Of a stretch of DNA of 64,000 nt, positions 34,901 to 43,755 are shown piece by piece (the first letter of the stretch is position 1; every line of letters starts with the position of its first letter). Source of the DNA: Pectinophora gossypiella (taxonomy: Eukaryota; Arthropoda; Insecta; Lepidoptera; Gelechiidae); assembly GCF_024362695.1 (NCBI RefSeq), contig NC_065420.1, positions 7,533,920 to 7,597,919 on the forward strand, given 5' to 3'. Both the position numbers and the translations under genes were made by a program. A model generated the notes under the pieces. It had not been told where the DNA came from. It saw only the letters and a list, made by a program, of their open reading frames with translations, and did no database searches.

Positions 34901-37900
34901 TCCTATTTCTACGACAGTTTCCTGGTGTTTATATAGTTCGTATATTATCCTTCGGTCTCTATAATCCATTCCTACTTCCTTCAACCCCTTCATCATTTTC
35001 CTCCAGTTTACCTTGTCAAAAGCCTTTTCAAGGTCTATAAAAGCCACGCTGGTATCCATGCTTAAATCCAATCTCCTGTCAATTATCAGTCTTAAAGCTA
35101 ATATTGCTTCTCTTGTACCTTTCTTTTCCCTGAACCCATACTGGTCATCTCCCAGACATCCCTCAGCTTTAGGTCTCAGTCGGTTTTGAATGATTTTAAG
35201 TAAAATTTTTGAAGCCTGTGATATTATGCTCAGTGTCCGGTGTTCTTCGCATTTCAAAGTATTTGGTTTTTTTGGTAATGCCAAAGTTTTACTAACTTGA
35301 AAGTCTGTTGGTATTTTGCCAGTTGTATACATTAGATTGATTAATTCGTAAATTTCGTTCAAAACTAAGGGGTTTGCAGATTTTAGCAATTCTATAAACA
35401 ACTTGTCGTCTCCGGCCGCTTTTTTATTTTTTAAACTGTTTAAAGCTTTATCAAATTCCTCTCTCAAGATGTCCGGGCCACGATCATCCTCTTCCACCTC
35501 TTGTTCATCCTCTATATCGTCCTCGGTTAGTCCATCTCCCTGATATAATCCTTCTATGTATCTCTTCCATCTGTTAGCTATGTCCTCATTATCAATCAAA
35601 ATCTTTCCATCTTCATCTAGTATTGCTGTACTTCTTGTCTTTTTCTTCCTATTTAAACTTTACATACACACCTACTGAAATAAATATGCATAACGTGCCT
35701 TCCGAAGCGCGGAATTACCTTATTTTCGAACAATCTGGTTATTCATGATTCAACCAGCCATCTTCTAAAGTCTCACAATGTGATTGTTGACATGTCTTCA
35801 CCGGGAATCGAACCCAAGATCGTAAATCGATCGCTAAAACTACTAGACCGCAATAAAAATATATATATATACCGTTCTTCACAGGGTCCGCTTACCTAAC
35901 TTGGCGATTTGACAGGTCCGGTTTTTACGCTAGCGACTGCCTGTCTGACCTTCCAATCCGCGAAGGAACAACCAGCCCAATACAGGTTAGGTCAAATACC
36001 TCTGAAAATTCATTTTTCGGGAATGTGGGTTATCCGCGGTGGCTGTATAGACGGTAAAAACGGACGGATTTTTAGTTCTGTGCAATAAAGTATATTTGAT
36101 TTGATTTGATTTTGATTTAAAAACTAAAAAGGTCTACTCACACAACTGAGTATCGGTATCGGATGTCCCCATATGTTCGGCGAAGTGGTGGTAAAGTGCG
36201 GGCCCGCCGTGTCCACGACGGTCGGTAGCGAGCTCATTTGAATTCCGAACAGCGTCATAGCCCACCCCGCCCACTGCATCGTGAACGGATCGAAGAAACC
36301 CGTCGCTGATGCTGACGATACGTCCGTCATGTGGACTTTCTTATCTGTTTAATTATAAAAAAATATAAGAAAAATTTCTAGAAAAAGAAAGTGGTGTATT
36401 AATGTATACTATTAATTGGGTAGTTTCCTAGGTAATTATGAAATTCTGATTAAATAAAGACAGATTCAAAGGTGACAAAAAACTTTTCCTTCTTTCTATT
36501 TAACTTATTTATGAATTTTAATAAAGAAAAATGTAATAATAAGTGCTACATTTTGTCACGCTTTTCTATGACTTCACAGGTTACTTTTTCATACAAATTC
36601 CATAGTGATTTCGTATTTTGACGTTTAGTAAAAAGTAACTAATTTGATTAGTTGGACTACCCTATTGTTTACATTGACGATAGTCGAATCTATTGCCAGA
36701 TTTATGTTGTACTGATGGTTTTGCACAATTGATTACTCTATCGAAGGTTGTCCAAAGAGTTCACTTTTAGGGATTTTGCCCACTTTTAGTCTTTCCTTGT
36801 ACCTATTCTGTGTTTCCTTGTGTCTGTCCTGTAGGCTCTGCATGGCAAGCGCGCCGCGCGCGTGGCGACTCATATTGAGCGCTTCAATAAATACCCGTTT
36901 GACGTCTATCTACGTAGATAGCAGCATACGTATCGTTTTAATTAAAACACATAATAACGGGTTCTTACCGCGTTTAAATGGGGATATGAGACTCCCGATA
37001 TTTCGATACTGTTGCAAGTGCCATGATCACGGGATGACTGACTGATCTCATATCCCCATTTAAACGCGGTAAGAACCCGTTATTATGTGTTTTAATTATG
37101 ATAATAACCGCGTAAACTTAAAACTACGTATCGTTTATTAGTCCAAGCGTTCTATATATAATTGTCATGCAGACCCAGCTGGTGTGTTTGTGTACGCGAA
37201 AGTGTTTATTCATTCATTCATTGATAATATTAGCAATAGTTTTATAGCACATTTTATTATGTATAGTTTTGCATTATCGATAGTTTAGTTATATTAATAC
37301 GAGTAGTTTACACTGTCAATGACCCTTCCCTTCCCTTTGTGAGTTCTTTCACTCTAAGGTTGCCTGGCAGAAATTTCTGTTTAGCAATAAGGCCGCCTGT
37401 TGCGCAATTTTTTTTTATTTGTTCATATGTATTTGTGCAATTAAGAATTATTGATTGATTGATTAATGACAGACTTTACTACCAATCCTATCAATAGTAT
37501 CGCACTATCGAAATAGAGTCAAAATGCATAACTAATTTGAAGTTTATTACCTGTAAGTCTGTATAGGAGCCATGTATCAAGAGTGCCAAACATGGCATCA
37601 TTACTTTTTGCTGCTTCTTTTAAAGTTACTATGTTTTGTAGAGCCCAACATAAACGCAATGTCGTCTGAAAAACAAAGTCTCTATTATTCTTTTTCCCAA
37701 ACAACTGAATATGTATTTTTCTTAACAAACCAGTATTTTATTAACGTTAGTTTTCATTTAAATGCATTAAAATAAGCATTGAATATATTGTTCTGGTGAG
37801 AAAAATAAGATAATTTACATACAATGTGTTATCAACACAAATTATTTTGTTATCTTAAATCCATGCTAATCTGCAGTAGCTAGTTGTACTTACCTGAGTA

Positions 37901-39689
37901 TTCATGAATTTTAGTACACTGCCTGCTCGAAATCGTTTACTTCCAGACATTAAATACAGGACATAGGCACCGGCTCTTATCAACTAAAAAAGGGGTGATT
38001 TTGAAAGCACTTGATTTTAGTGTATCAACTGAAATTTCCTGTACTAAGTACCGAAAATCCCGTTCTCGACACCCTAAATCATAATTAAATTCATTATTTT
38101 TTGAAGTACAAGTAGTTACATGATACAGGATACATCAGTTATATTGAAGTCACAAATTAACAAATCTATATGATGGGAAGCCTTGCCTTGCTTCCGAAAC
38201 ATTGTCCGTTTATTTACAGTTCACTTTATATTAAATCTCTTATTTCGGAGTGCCTCATGGCAAAAAAAAAGAAAAAAAATATGATGGGAAACACATGCTA
38301 AGAAGCACTTGGAGCAAAATGATACATCCTATAGTTTTAGAATGTGTTAGTTTTCATTGTGACCAATTTATTCATAAAATTATTTTTGATTTGGTGAATG
38401 TACCATCATCATCTTTAACATAAAAAAACATAACAAAACATAAACTTTACAGGGTGTTAGTGAGATCTTAACGAAAACTTTGACGGATTCTGAGTTGATA
38501 TCAAGTAGAATTTTCCATCGCAAAAGTATGGAATTGAAAATAATTAAAACAAAAACATGAATTTTGTGAGGAAAAATTCCACTTGATATCAACTCAGAAT
38601 CATGGCCTGAATCACCCCCTTAGTATTTGTTACAATGTCACTAACACCCTGTATACAACTATATCCCACTTCACCAAGCTCATCATGAAATGTAACAGAA
38701 TTACCTTCCAGGTATATGAATGGTTCCACTGTTTAACAAGTTTGTCAGCCCTCAAGTCTTTCCATGTGATAAATCGGTGGAATGGTTTGCCAGTTTCTCT
38801 AGACCATGTTATGAAGGTACTTCTCTGTGTGGATATGCCCATAGCTGTCATCTGTCCCGCTGATAAGTTTGCATCTAAAAATATAAATCATATTGTATGG
38901 AAGCAGTTTGAAGTAAATCAAGAATACAATATTTATTTTAATCTTCTTCTTTGCGAGTTGATGGCGATCGAAGCTAAATTTATTAAATAATAATTTATTA
39001 AATTTATTTATTTATTTTAATAAATTGTTAGTTATATTTAAAAGTCAATCTTTTTGATTTATCTATTGCTAAAATCTTTAAAAATAATATGTACACTAAT
39101 AGGGGAAATGGGAAATCTTCTATAAGCATGTACAACACATAAATAATAACTTACTTTTCAAAGACTTTTGTACTACACCCACTATTGAATTCCATAATTC
39201 ATCAGGATCAATTTCCACAAACCCCGGACTGGGGTAGTGGAGTACAACCTATGAGGGGTTACAAAAATTTATGTGTTAATATTCTCTCTAAAATAAGTCA
39301 GGTCGGATTTTAACTTATTACAAAATTAATGTTTTTCTTGTTGAGGAGATTAACTTGTATAGCTTGACAGAAAAACAAATGTTATTTAAACAAAAGAAAA
39401 GAGATGCTTATTGCTTAAAGTAAGTAAGTGCCTCCAGGGGCAGCATAAGTAAATTAATATAAAATACCTGATCTACAGCATTTCCAACACTTTCTGCTCT
39501 AGAATTATAAATAAAGGACCGAATAGTAGTAGTGCCAATATCCAAGGTCAGCACGTAGTTTTCCTCCATATCTTTGTCAACGGTGTCAGTACTAACATAT
39601 GGGTCGTTATACTTCGACGGACCCGCGCCAGGAATAAGTGAATTGTTTAATTGTGATAATTTCGTAGTTTCCTCGAGTCGGTGTTTCAT
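25627..39689 (-). CDS. Gk5: Glycerol kinase 5, 11 exons, 598 residues
   Basis: Coding exons are 39468-39689, 39155-39248, 38705-38874, 37894-37983, 37551-37665, 36142-36344, 29935-30166, 27776-27870, 26958-27121, 26208-26341 and 25627-25904. All have GT/AG borders and phases that close to a 1797-nt frame. The FGGY-kinase hallmarks are present: LDIGTTTIR near residue 50, GISTQRSTFITW near 118, GTLDTWLLYRLT near 220, SASATGFFDP in exon 6, ADQ at 300-302, TMGTGTF at 320-326 and DGG at 464-466. Exon-level text matches the GK5 branch rather than classic glycerol kinase; for instance QRST replaces the QRE of the bacterial enzyme. The predicted reaction is ATP-dependent phosphorylation of glycerol or a related polyol, but GK5 substrates are poorly known. 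The C-terminal ~40 residues are Ser/Lys-rich and variable. The first Met gives 41 residues before MEENYV, which could be an alternative start. Confidence 0.93.
26208..26341 (-). CDS. Gk5: Gk5 exon 10 (DGGVSNNDF)
   Basis: The acceptor is GCTCACAG and the donor GTGAGA. It carries the adenosine-binding DGG motif. Confidence 0.92.
26958..27121 (-). CDS. Gk5: Gk5 exon 9 (MKPSTTKAHLVRAVLESLAF)
   Basis: The acceptor is ATCCACAG and the donor GTACGG. It encodes the conserved helix HLVRAVLESLAFR. Confidence 0.92.
27418..27508 (-). mobile_element. tRNA-headed SINE fragment
   Basis: Box A TGGTCCAGTGG and box B GGTTCGAATCC are present on the minus strand. It lies in Gk5 intron 8. Confidence 0.65.
27776..27870 (-). 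CDS. Gk5: Gk5 exon 8 (FIPAFSGLG)
   Basis: The acceptor is TTTCAG and the donor GTGAGT. It encodes DGVYFIPAFSGLG. Confidence 0.9.
27955..28036 (-). mobile_element. Second-type tRNA-like SINE head
   Basis: On the minus strand, TGGTAGTCCAGTTGGTAGAAC and GGTTCGAATCCAGCAC give Pol III boxes A and B. The termini do not pair as a tRNA acceptor stem. It lies in Gk5 intron 7. Confidence 0.6.
28466..28810. mobile_element. Truncated double-hairpin MITE
   Basis: This is the second copy of the family at 16867-17357, in the opposite relative orientation and lacking the outer part of its left palindrome. The spacer CATACAAGTACGCATGG matches the reverse complement of the first copy's spacer. Confidence 0.7.
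29168..29476 (-). mobile_element. tRNA-headed SINE, nearly full length
   Basis: The body words (CAACCCTGGTGTCAGGGTTAC, AAGCCGTTGGTCCCGG) and the head (TCCAGTGGTTGAGCGTTGGG, box B GGTTCGATTCCC) read on the minus strand. It lies in Gk5 intron 7. Confidence 0.7.
29635..29850. repeat. SINE body fragment followed by a LINE tail
   Basis: GTCCCACTGCTGGGCCAGGTG...CTCCACTACGCTGCTCC (also at 18530-18640 and 53320-53425) is followed by GTAATAAAATATATTTGTATTG, a LINE-like terminus. Confidence 0.5.
29935..30166 (-). CDS. Gk5: Gk5 exon 7 (catalytic ADQ, TMGTGTF)
   Basis: The acceptor is CCTTCAG and the donor GTAAAA. It holds the putative catalytic Asp (residue 301) and the ATP-binding TMGTGTF. The intron before it is 6 kb and carries the RTE element. 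Confidence 0.93.
30420..30600 (+). repeat. Dispersed repeat, 'CCCACTGCTGGGACAC' family
   Basis: It starts in CATCATCATCACCAGCCC and runs through the TGCTGGGACAC and CCGGGACCAACGGCTTAACG words shared with the SINE bodies. It lies in Gk5 intron 6. Confidence 0.55.
31270..31400 (-). repeat. Dispersed repeat, 'AGGGTTCCGTTTTTGCCA' family
   Basis: On the minus strand, AAGGGTTCCGTTTTTGCCAT is followed by TATAGAACCCTAAAAA-type sequence, which I recall as common in lepidopteran genomes. It is non-coding despite an overlapping short frame. Confidence 0.5.
31992..32157. mobile_element. MITE with TIR ATAATACCGGGTTCTTACCG
   Basis: The ends AAAACACATAATACCGGGTT and their reverse complement bound about 165 bp. 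A closely related copy lies at 36944-37094. Confidence 0.7.
32165..32396 (-). mobile_element. (TATG)n-tailed retroposon
   Basis: It matches 24113-24358 along its length (CAAGTAATCAAAGACAA, CACTGTTGATACGATGTCG, CACAATCCCTCTGTCGG). It directly abuts the MITE ending at 32157. Confidence 0.65.
32635..32696. repeat. Near-perfect hairpin, AGCTGTAT...ATACAGCT
   Basis: The arms carry TTTAGTGCGAAAGAG and CTCTTTCGCACTAAA with a loop of about 10 bp. A third CTCTTTCG word just upstream (32614) can pair alternatively. It is probably a very small MITE. Confidence 0.6.
32711..32871. mobile_element. MITE with long TIR GGGGCCTGTTTAATAAAACT
   Basis: The left arm GGGGCCTGTTTAATAAAACT... and its right-hand reverse complement extend about 50 bp with few mismatches. 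The core is about 60 bp. Confidence 0.8.
33966..35645 (-). mobile_element. RTE-type LINE, 5'-truncated, reverse transcriptase frame open
   Basis: The frame is open from about 35640 to the stop at 33980, roughly 550 codons without a break. Reverse transcriptase motifs are in order: TLALPKKP; YGFREKKGTREAI; AFIDLEKAFDKVNW; RQGVRQGCSLSPLIFN; the catalytic RFADD (near residue 288); and the C-terminal YGCETWTLTQKDRERLEAFE and GKRGRGRPRR. That order and C-terminus fit RTE/BovB-like elements. The upstream endonuclease domain is missing, so the copy is 5'-truncated. After the stop come only a few bases and a GATGATGATGG tail, as RTE elements usually have. It lies in Gk5 intron 6 on the same strand as Gk5. 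The lack of stops suggests recent insertion. Confidence 0.9.
35690..35855 (-). mobile_element. tRNA-headed SINE fragment
   Basis: AACGTGCCTTCCGAAGCGCGGAAT and box B GGTTCGATTCCCGG are present on the minus strand. It abuts the truncated 5' side of the RTE element. Confidence 0.6.
35880..36118. repeat. TTATCCCGT-family fragment plus LINE tail
   Basis: CAGGGTCCGCTTACCTAACTTGG belongs to the family. A LINE terminus (TGCAATAAAGTATATTTGATTTG) follows at 36085-36118, directly before Gk5 exon 6. Confidence 0.5.
36142..36344 (-). CDS. Gk5: Gk5 exon 6 (SASATGFFDP)
   Basis: The acceptor is TTAAACAG and the donor GTGAGT. It ends IPILSC, phase 0. Confidence 0.92.
36944..37094. mobile_element. MITE with TIR AACACATAATAACGGGTTCT
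   Basis: The arms are about 48 bp (to GTTTAAATGGGGATATGAGA) and almost perfectly inverted. It is related to 31992-32157 and lies in Gk5 intron 5. Confidence 0.8.
37551..37665 (-). CDS. Gk5: Gk5 exon 5 (GTLDTWLLYRLT)
   Basis: The acceptor is TTTTTCAG and the donor GTAATA. Phase 1 continues into exon 6. Confidence 0.92.
37894..37983 (-). CDS. Gk5: Gk5 exon 4 (residues 163-192)
   Basis: The acceptor is TTTTTTAG and the donor GTAAGT. It encodes RAGSVLKFMNTQ, as in GK5 proteins. Confidence 0.9.
38450..38651. mobile_element. Single-hairpin MITE of the GGGTGTTAGTGA family
   Basis: CAGGGTGTTAGTGAGATC... pairs with ...TGTCACTAACACCCTG, with TA at the right flank. It is the single-palindrome form of 16867-17357 and lies in Gk5 intron 3. 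Confidence 0.75.
38705..38874 (-). CDS. Gk5: Gk5 exon 3 (GISTQRSTFITW)
   Basis: The acceptor is TTTTTAG and the donor GTAATT. A single-hairpin MITE (38450-38651) begins about 50 bp into the following intron. Confidence 0.92.
39155..39248 (-). CDS. Gk5: Gk5 exon 2 (VEIDPDELW)
   Basis: The acceptor is CTCATAG and the donor GTAAGT. It encodes the conserved FVEIDPDELW stretch. Confidence 0.9.
39468..39689 (-). CDS. Gk5: Gk5 exon 1 (start, residues 1-74)
   Basis: The ATG at 39689 starts the exon, which contains the phosphate-binding LDIGTTTIRSF and ends CAG before GTATTT, phase 0. Confidence 0.88.
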
Positions 39690-40105
39690 TTGACAGTACA
39701 GTTACAGTGTTTAATTTGACATAAGGCTGGCTGACTGGAGTGGGTTTGACAGTGACAGTGAAAGTTTTTTACTTTTTTACTGATTACTATACCGACACCT
39801 CTACAAAATTTTTTAAGACAAAATGTTGTATGTCAAAGTAGATGTGTTAATAAAAGCCGTATACATGTATAATAAAAAATGATTTATACTTTTTTCTATA
39901 ACATCGAATTTAACCTATTTTTTTTATTTATATTTTTACTACAATAAAATTCAGATGATTATTATTACTATGATAACGAATCGTTTATAATTATGAATCG
40001 ATTACGAATATAAAATCTTTTTATTATCTTTATGGTTAAGTCATTGTCTATTGTCTATGTTATTTTTACATAATGGCAACATCGTCTGACATGACAGACA
40101 AGCGC
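39690..40105. promoter_or_regulatory. Left part of the split Gk5-Crtc promoter region
   Basis: This gene-free 0.4 kb lies between the Gk5 start and the hAT insertion. It includes GTCATTGTC and repeated TGACAG/CTGACA words near 39695-39770 and 40085-40100. No TATA box is evident. The promoter role is inferred from the divergent gene arrangement. Confidence 0.4.
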
Positions 40106-40113
40106 GTTTTGGT
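40106..40113. repeat. hAT target-site duplication, left copy
   Basis: GTTTTGGT, identical to 43576-43583. Confidence 0.9.
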
Positions 40114-43100
40114 TAGAAGTGGGGAAAACCGTTATTTTGTTATCACTGTGACTGTCGTTCCAGTTCTAAGAAAATCACAGTGAAAAATCACCGTGATTTT
40201 GTCACGTCGATCACTCAGGTCACAAAAATAGGAAATGGAATTCGTTTTTCATTCTTGTGATCCAAAATAACCTTCACACTTTCACAGGCTTAGGACTGTC
40301 GCATTTTTAACATTAATATTGTATTGTTTATAAATTTTCAACACAATTCCTCGTAATTGGTTTATAATAATATCGATTTTAGTGCTATTATGTGTCCCAT
40401 TACGTGGGAAAATTATATCAGATTAATGCGGCGTGTTTATTATTTTGAATCATTATTTACATTGATTTTATATGTACAGATTAATTTATATATTTACATA
40501 TTTATGTACATCATATTATTTTCATTTTTGCTTCTTTCCTGGGTATGATTACTGTGACATGTAGTTAAAATTTAAAAACAGCAGCTGTTGCACTTTTCGT
40601 ACGCCAAGTCTGGTACGTCGTTCGTTTAGAATATTGCCAGCTTTGGAAAAAAGCCTCTCACAGGGTACAGAAGTCGCTAAGAAGTTGAGCTTTTTTCTCG
40701 CTAAAACAGCGAGATGTGGATAACTGTGCTGGAAAGTATGCCACCACTGTAGCGGGTCTTCTACTCTTCCCAATGGTGGTAAATCCAAGTACCTCTGTAC
40801 TTCTAGGATAGCTTGCGAATGGGGAGTTCCTTCGGGACGCGCTGCTTGGATTATAATATCGTATTCGCCCCAAATATCAAATCTAGGCTTTTTTGCTGCA
40901 GGTTCTGCAAGTTCAGGCTCTTCCACGCGTTCTGGCTGCCGAGTTGCTTCTGTTCTTCTTATTAAACCCGTAACCAGTTCTGTCACAGATTTTTTGGCTT
41001 CAGCCGCATATATTTGGCTCTGAAACACGTGAAGCTTAAAACGCGGGTCGAGCATAGTAGTAATTCCGATGGTCTTACTACATTCCAAATTTGCAAACCG
41101 TCTTCCTGTTTCTGCCCTGAGAGACGATATTGTTCTTTTTGTAACTTCGTGGAGAGTATCGACGAAGTCTTCCACGAGTGGGTCTTCTGTTATCTGCAGC
41201 ATTTGGTTGAGTGCTGACATTAGACCCCTTGTTAAAATAAGTATCTGGCTACCAGACACATATCTCTCGCCACTCATAGTCTCTGTAAGCTGATGGAATG
41301 GCTTCAACACTGTACACAATTCCCGACATATCCGCCACTCATCCGGTGTCAAGGACTCCCACCTCTCATCCATTAAGGCCATTGTTGCTTTGATGGCATC
41401 TTCAAGCTCGACAAAGCGCTCCAACATTTTTAATGTCGAGTTCCATCTTGTTGCCACATCTTGGAGAACTTTTTTAGGTGCAGAAATACCGTTTTGTTTT
41501 TGATAACTGACTAACTTTTCGGTAGCTTTCACGCTTTTCTTATAGTGTGAAACAATGTTTTTTACTTTATTTATAAGACGCCGTACTTCTTCGTCTGCAG
41601 TATCCTCCACTGTACAATTCTTCACTATTAAATTAAGCGTGTGGGCGTAGCAACCAAAATGCTTCCATCCCATTTTCTCAACAGCACTTCTCATGTTGCT
41701 GGCATTGTCAGTTACAACTATTAACACTTTGTCTTTAAGTTTCCAATTTTCGACAATGCGGAGTACGTGTTCTTTAATATTTTCGGCCGTATGCGAACCC
41801 GGCAAAATTGTGCAGTCCAACAGCACTGACTTAATTTGAAAGCTTGGATCTATGTAGTGTGCTGTTAGTCCCAAGTAAGCGTCATTTACGCTGGATGTCC
41901 AAATATCAGTCGTCAGACATATGCTTTCTGCGTCAGTTTCCAGTTTGATCTTCATTTTTGTCATGCACGTTTCATATAGTGCAGGCAAATAATTATTCGA
42001 GAGGACTTTCCTATTTGGCAACTGATAAGAGGGGTTCAGGCCTTCCACAAACGCCTTGAAACCTCGATCTTCAACTATGGAAAATGGTTGATAATCGTAA
42101 ATGAACAACTGCATCAGCAGGTTGTCCAGTTTCTTTTTTTCGTTAGGGGTTATTTTCTTTTTTATATATCGAGCCATAGTTTGGTTCAACAAAACTCTTG
42201 CCGATGATTGTTGTTCTTGCCCAGTGTGAGATTGAAGAGGTGTCAGGGGTTCAAGACGCGGTTGGGACGATGCAAAGGGCTCTGGTTGTGGTTGGGACGT
42301 TGTAGAGGGCTCAGGTTGGGGTTGGGACGATGTAGGTGGTTCTGGATGCGACTGAGTTATTTTCGTGGACACGAACTGTATTGTCGGATGTTTTCTCTCC
42401 AAATGTTTTTTTAAATTCGTTGTTGATGATTTGTAACTAAGTTTTGTTTGACAAATTTTACAATTTGCCATTTTATTTCCACCCAAGTCTTCAAAACAGT
42501 TCCACAAATTACTTGATTTAATTTTTCGTGAATCCGCCATTTTTAACAGTTTATGATAATATTTAAAACTAACCCTACAAAAACCTACGCTAATTATATG
42601 TACACTTAATTACTTTTATACACCAAACTATCTATAAACAATGAAAAATATATTTACACACTTTAATTTTACTTAATCAAATAAACAAACGAAAATAAAT
42701 CTTGGAAAACGCAAAAATTACTCCCACAATTACTTCCGAATTGAATGCACCTGTCACAGTGATTCGTTTTTTCATTTTCGCGCCAAATTTCAGGACACGG
42801 AAAACATAGACCTTTAAATATGTAGATATGATCAGTGTTATGCAAGTAGACAAAACACTTTCAGAGTAGAGTAGCATAAATAAAACAGTGTTAGCCAAAA
42901 CAAGTAAACAAGTAACAGGTTTAAATCAAACTTTATTAAATTATAGGTATTAAAAAAAAAGTTTTATAATAATACAATCAATACTTACATAATAAACAAA
43001 ATATAACAAGTACTTTATAATTATTACTTCTTACATACATAAACTCACGTCTATTCTAATCTTCATCACTATAAAATATCTAATTTATCGTATTTTATTT

Positions 43101-43575
43101 TCATATCTTAGCTGAAATTATTTTATTCATCTGTTCCATTCTAACAATTATTAACTCAATCAACTCTACGTAGAGAAAAAGCGCCAATAAAAAATGACCA
43201 GCGGTCGTGGCGCTAGTTTCGCAGTTTCCGCATAGATTTACTATATTTTGTCATATATTTCATTTAGTTCCATTTAAACTCGCGGTTCACGGAGCCGCGG
43301 CCGTTGCATGCGTGAATGAACGAAACTAGCTGTCTTTCTCTCTCGCACTAGCCGAAGGGGCACCGGAGAAGTACGAACGAACGTTATTTCGCTTGGATTC
43401 GAGTCAGTAGTGAAATGAGTGACTGAGAACAAAACATGTACCGGAACTATGGAACTGAGAAGGAACGACATACGTTACTCGGAACGTTGTTACTTCGCCA
43501 GCAGTCACAGTGATAACTTTAGATATCAGATCACGGTGATTTTTTCACCGTGACGTTATTTATCACCCACCTCTA
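40114..43575 (-). mobile_element. Intact hAT transposon, 3462 bp
   Basis: The ends are TAGAAGTGGG (left) and CCCACCTCTA (right; reverse complement TAGAGGTGGG), flanked by a perfect 8-bp duplication. Both subterminal regions carry TTATCACTGTGACTG and CACCGTGA words. One full-length transposase frame (40549-42540) lies on the minus strand. The 5'-TAGAGGTGGG-like end and 8-bp duplication are typical of hAT elements. Confidence 0.93.
40549..42540 (-). CDS. hAT transposase with BED zinc finger, 663 residues
   Basis: A single open frame starts at the ATG at 42540. A BED finger occupies about residues 10-52 (C27, C30, H46, H51). A Pro/Gln-rich linker with three copies of SQPQPEP-like repeats spans about 69-100. 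The RNase-H-like hAT core carries TDIWTS (D212), VVTDNASNM (D278) and the CYAHTLNL insertion-domain start near 297. The C-terminal dimerisation region contains SVPCERLFSKAG (E628) and NERRTRL. All three DDE positions are present and no stop or frameshift interrupts the frame. It is transcribed toward Gk5 and away from Crtc. It is predicted to cut and paste its own element, and the intact ends suggest it may still be competent. A domesticated ZBED gene is less likely because the terminal repeats and target duplication are preserved. Confidence 0.95.
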   Translation of the reverse strand: MADSRKIKSSNLWNCFEDLGGNKMANCKICQTKLSYKSSTTNLKKHLERKHPTIQFVSTKITQSHPEPPTSSQPQPEPSTTSQPQPEPFASSQPRLEPLTPLQSHTGQEQQSSARVLLNQTMARYIKKKITPNEKKKLDNLLMQLFIYDYQPFSIVEDRGFKAFVEGLNPSYQLPNRKVLSNNYLPALYETCMTKMKIKLETDAESICLTTDIWTSSVNDAYLGLTAHYIDPSFQIKSVLLDCTILPGSHTAENIKEHVLRIVENWKLKDKVLIVVTDNASNMRSAVEKMGWKHFGCYAHTLNLIVKNCTVEDTADEEVRRLINKVKNIVSHYKKSVKATEKLVSYQKQNGISAPKKVLQDVATRWNSTLKMLERFVELEDAIKATMALMDERWESLTPDEWRICRELCTVLKPFHQLTETMSGERYVSGSQILILTRGLMSALNQMLQITEDPLVEDFVDTLHEVTKRTISSLRAETGRRFANLECSKTIGITTMLDPRFKLHVFQSQIYAAEAKKSVTELVTGLIRRTEATRQPERVEEPELAEPAAKKPRFDIWGEYDIIIQAARPEGTPHSQAILEVQRYLDLPPLGRVEDPLQWWHTFQHSYPHLAVLARKKLNFLATSVPCERLFSKAGNILNERRTRLGVRKVQQLLFLNFNYMSQ

Positions 43576-43583
43576 GTTTTGGT
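43576..43583. repeat. hAT target-site duplication, right copy
   Basis: GTTTTGGT, only 58 bp upstream of the Crtc start codon. Confidence 0.9.
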
Positions 43584-43641
43584 TCTACGAGCGCAGAAAA
43601 TTGTGATGTAAAAAGAGAAAAATAAATAATTGTGAGCCATC

Positions 43642-43755
43642 ATGGCGAATCCTAGAAAATTTAGTGAAAAAATTGCCCTCCACAATCAAAAGCAGGCCGA
43701 AGAGACGGCCGCTTTTGAACAAATTATGCGTGAAGTTTCCGACGCAACCAATAAG
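43642..43755 (+). CDS. Crtc: Crtc exon 1 (CREB-binding domain)
   Basis: The ATG is in CATCATGGCG context and the exon ends AAG before GTATGT. It encodes 38 residues, phase 0. Confidence 0.95.

Noticed and set aside
34398..34964. 188-codon plus-strand frame
   Set aside because: It is an antisense shadow of the RTE reverse transcriptase.
38583..38990. 135-codon plus-strand frame
   Set aside because: It overlaps Gk5 exon 3 in antisense and a MITE arm; no independent support.
40549..42540. Domesticated ZBED host gene
   Set aside because: Intact terminal repeats and a perfect 8-bp duplication show that the frame sits inside a mobile hAT element.
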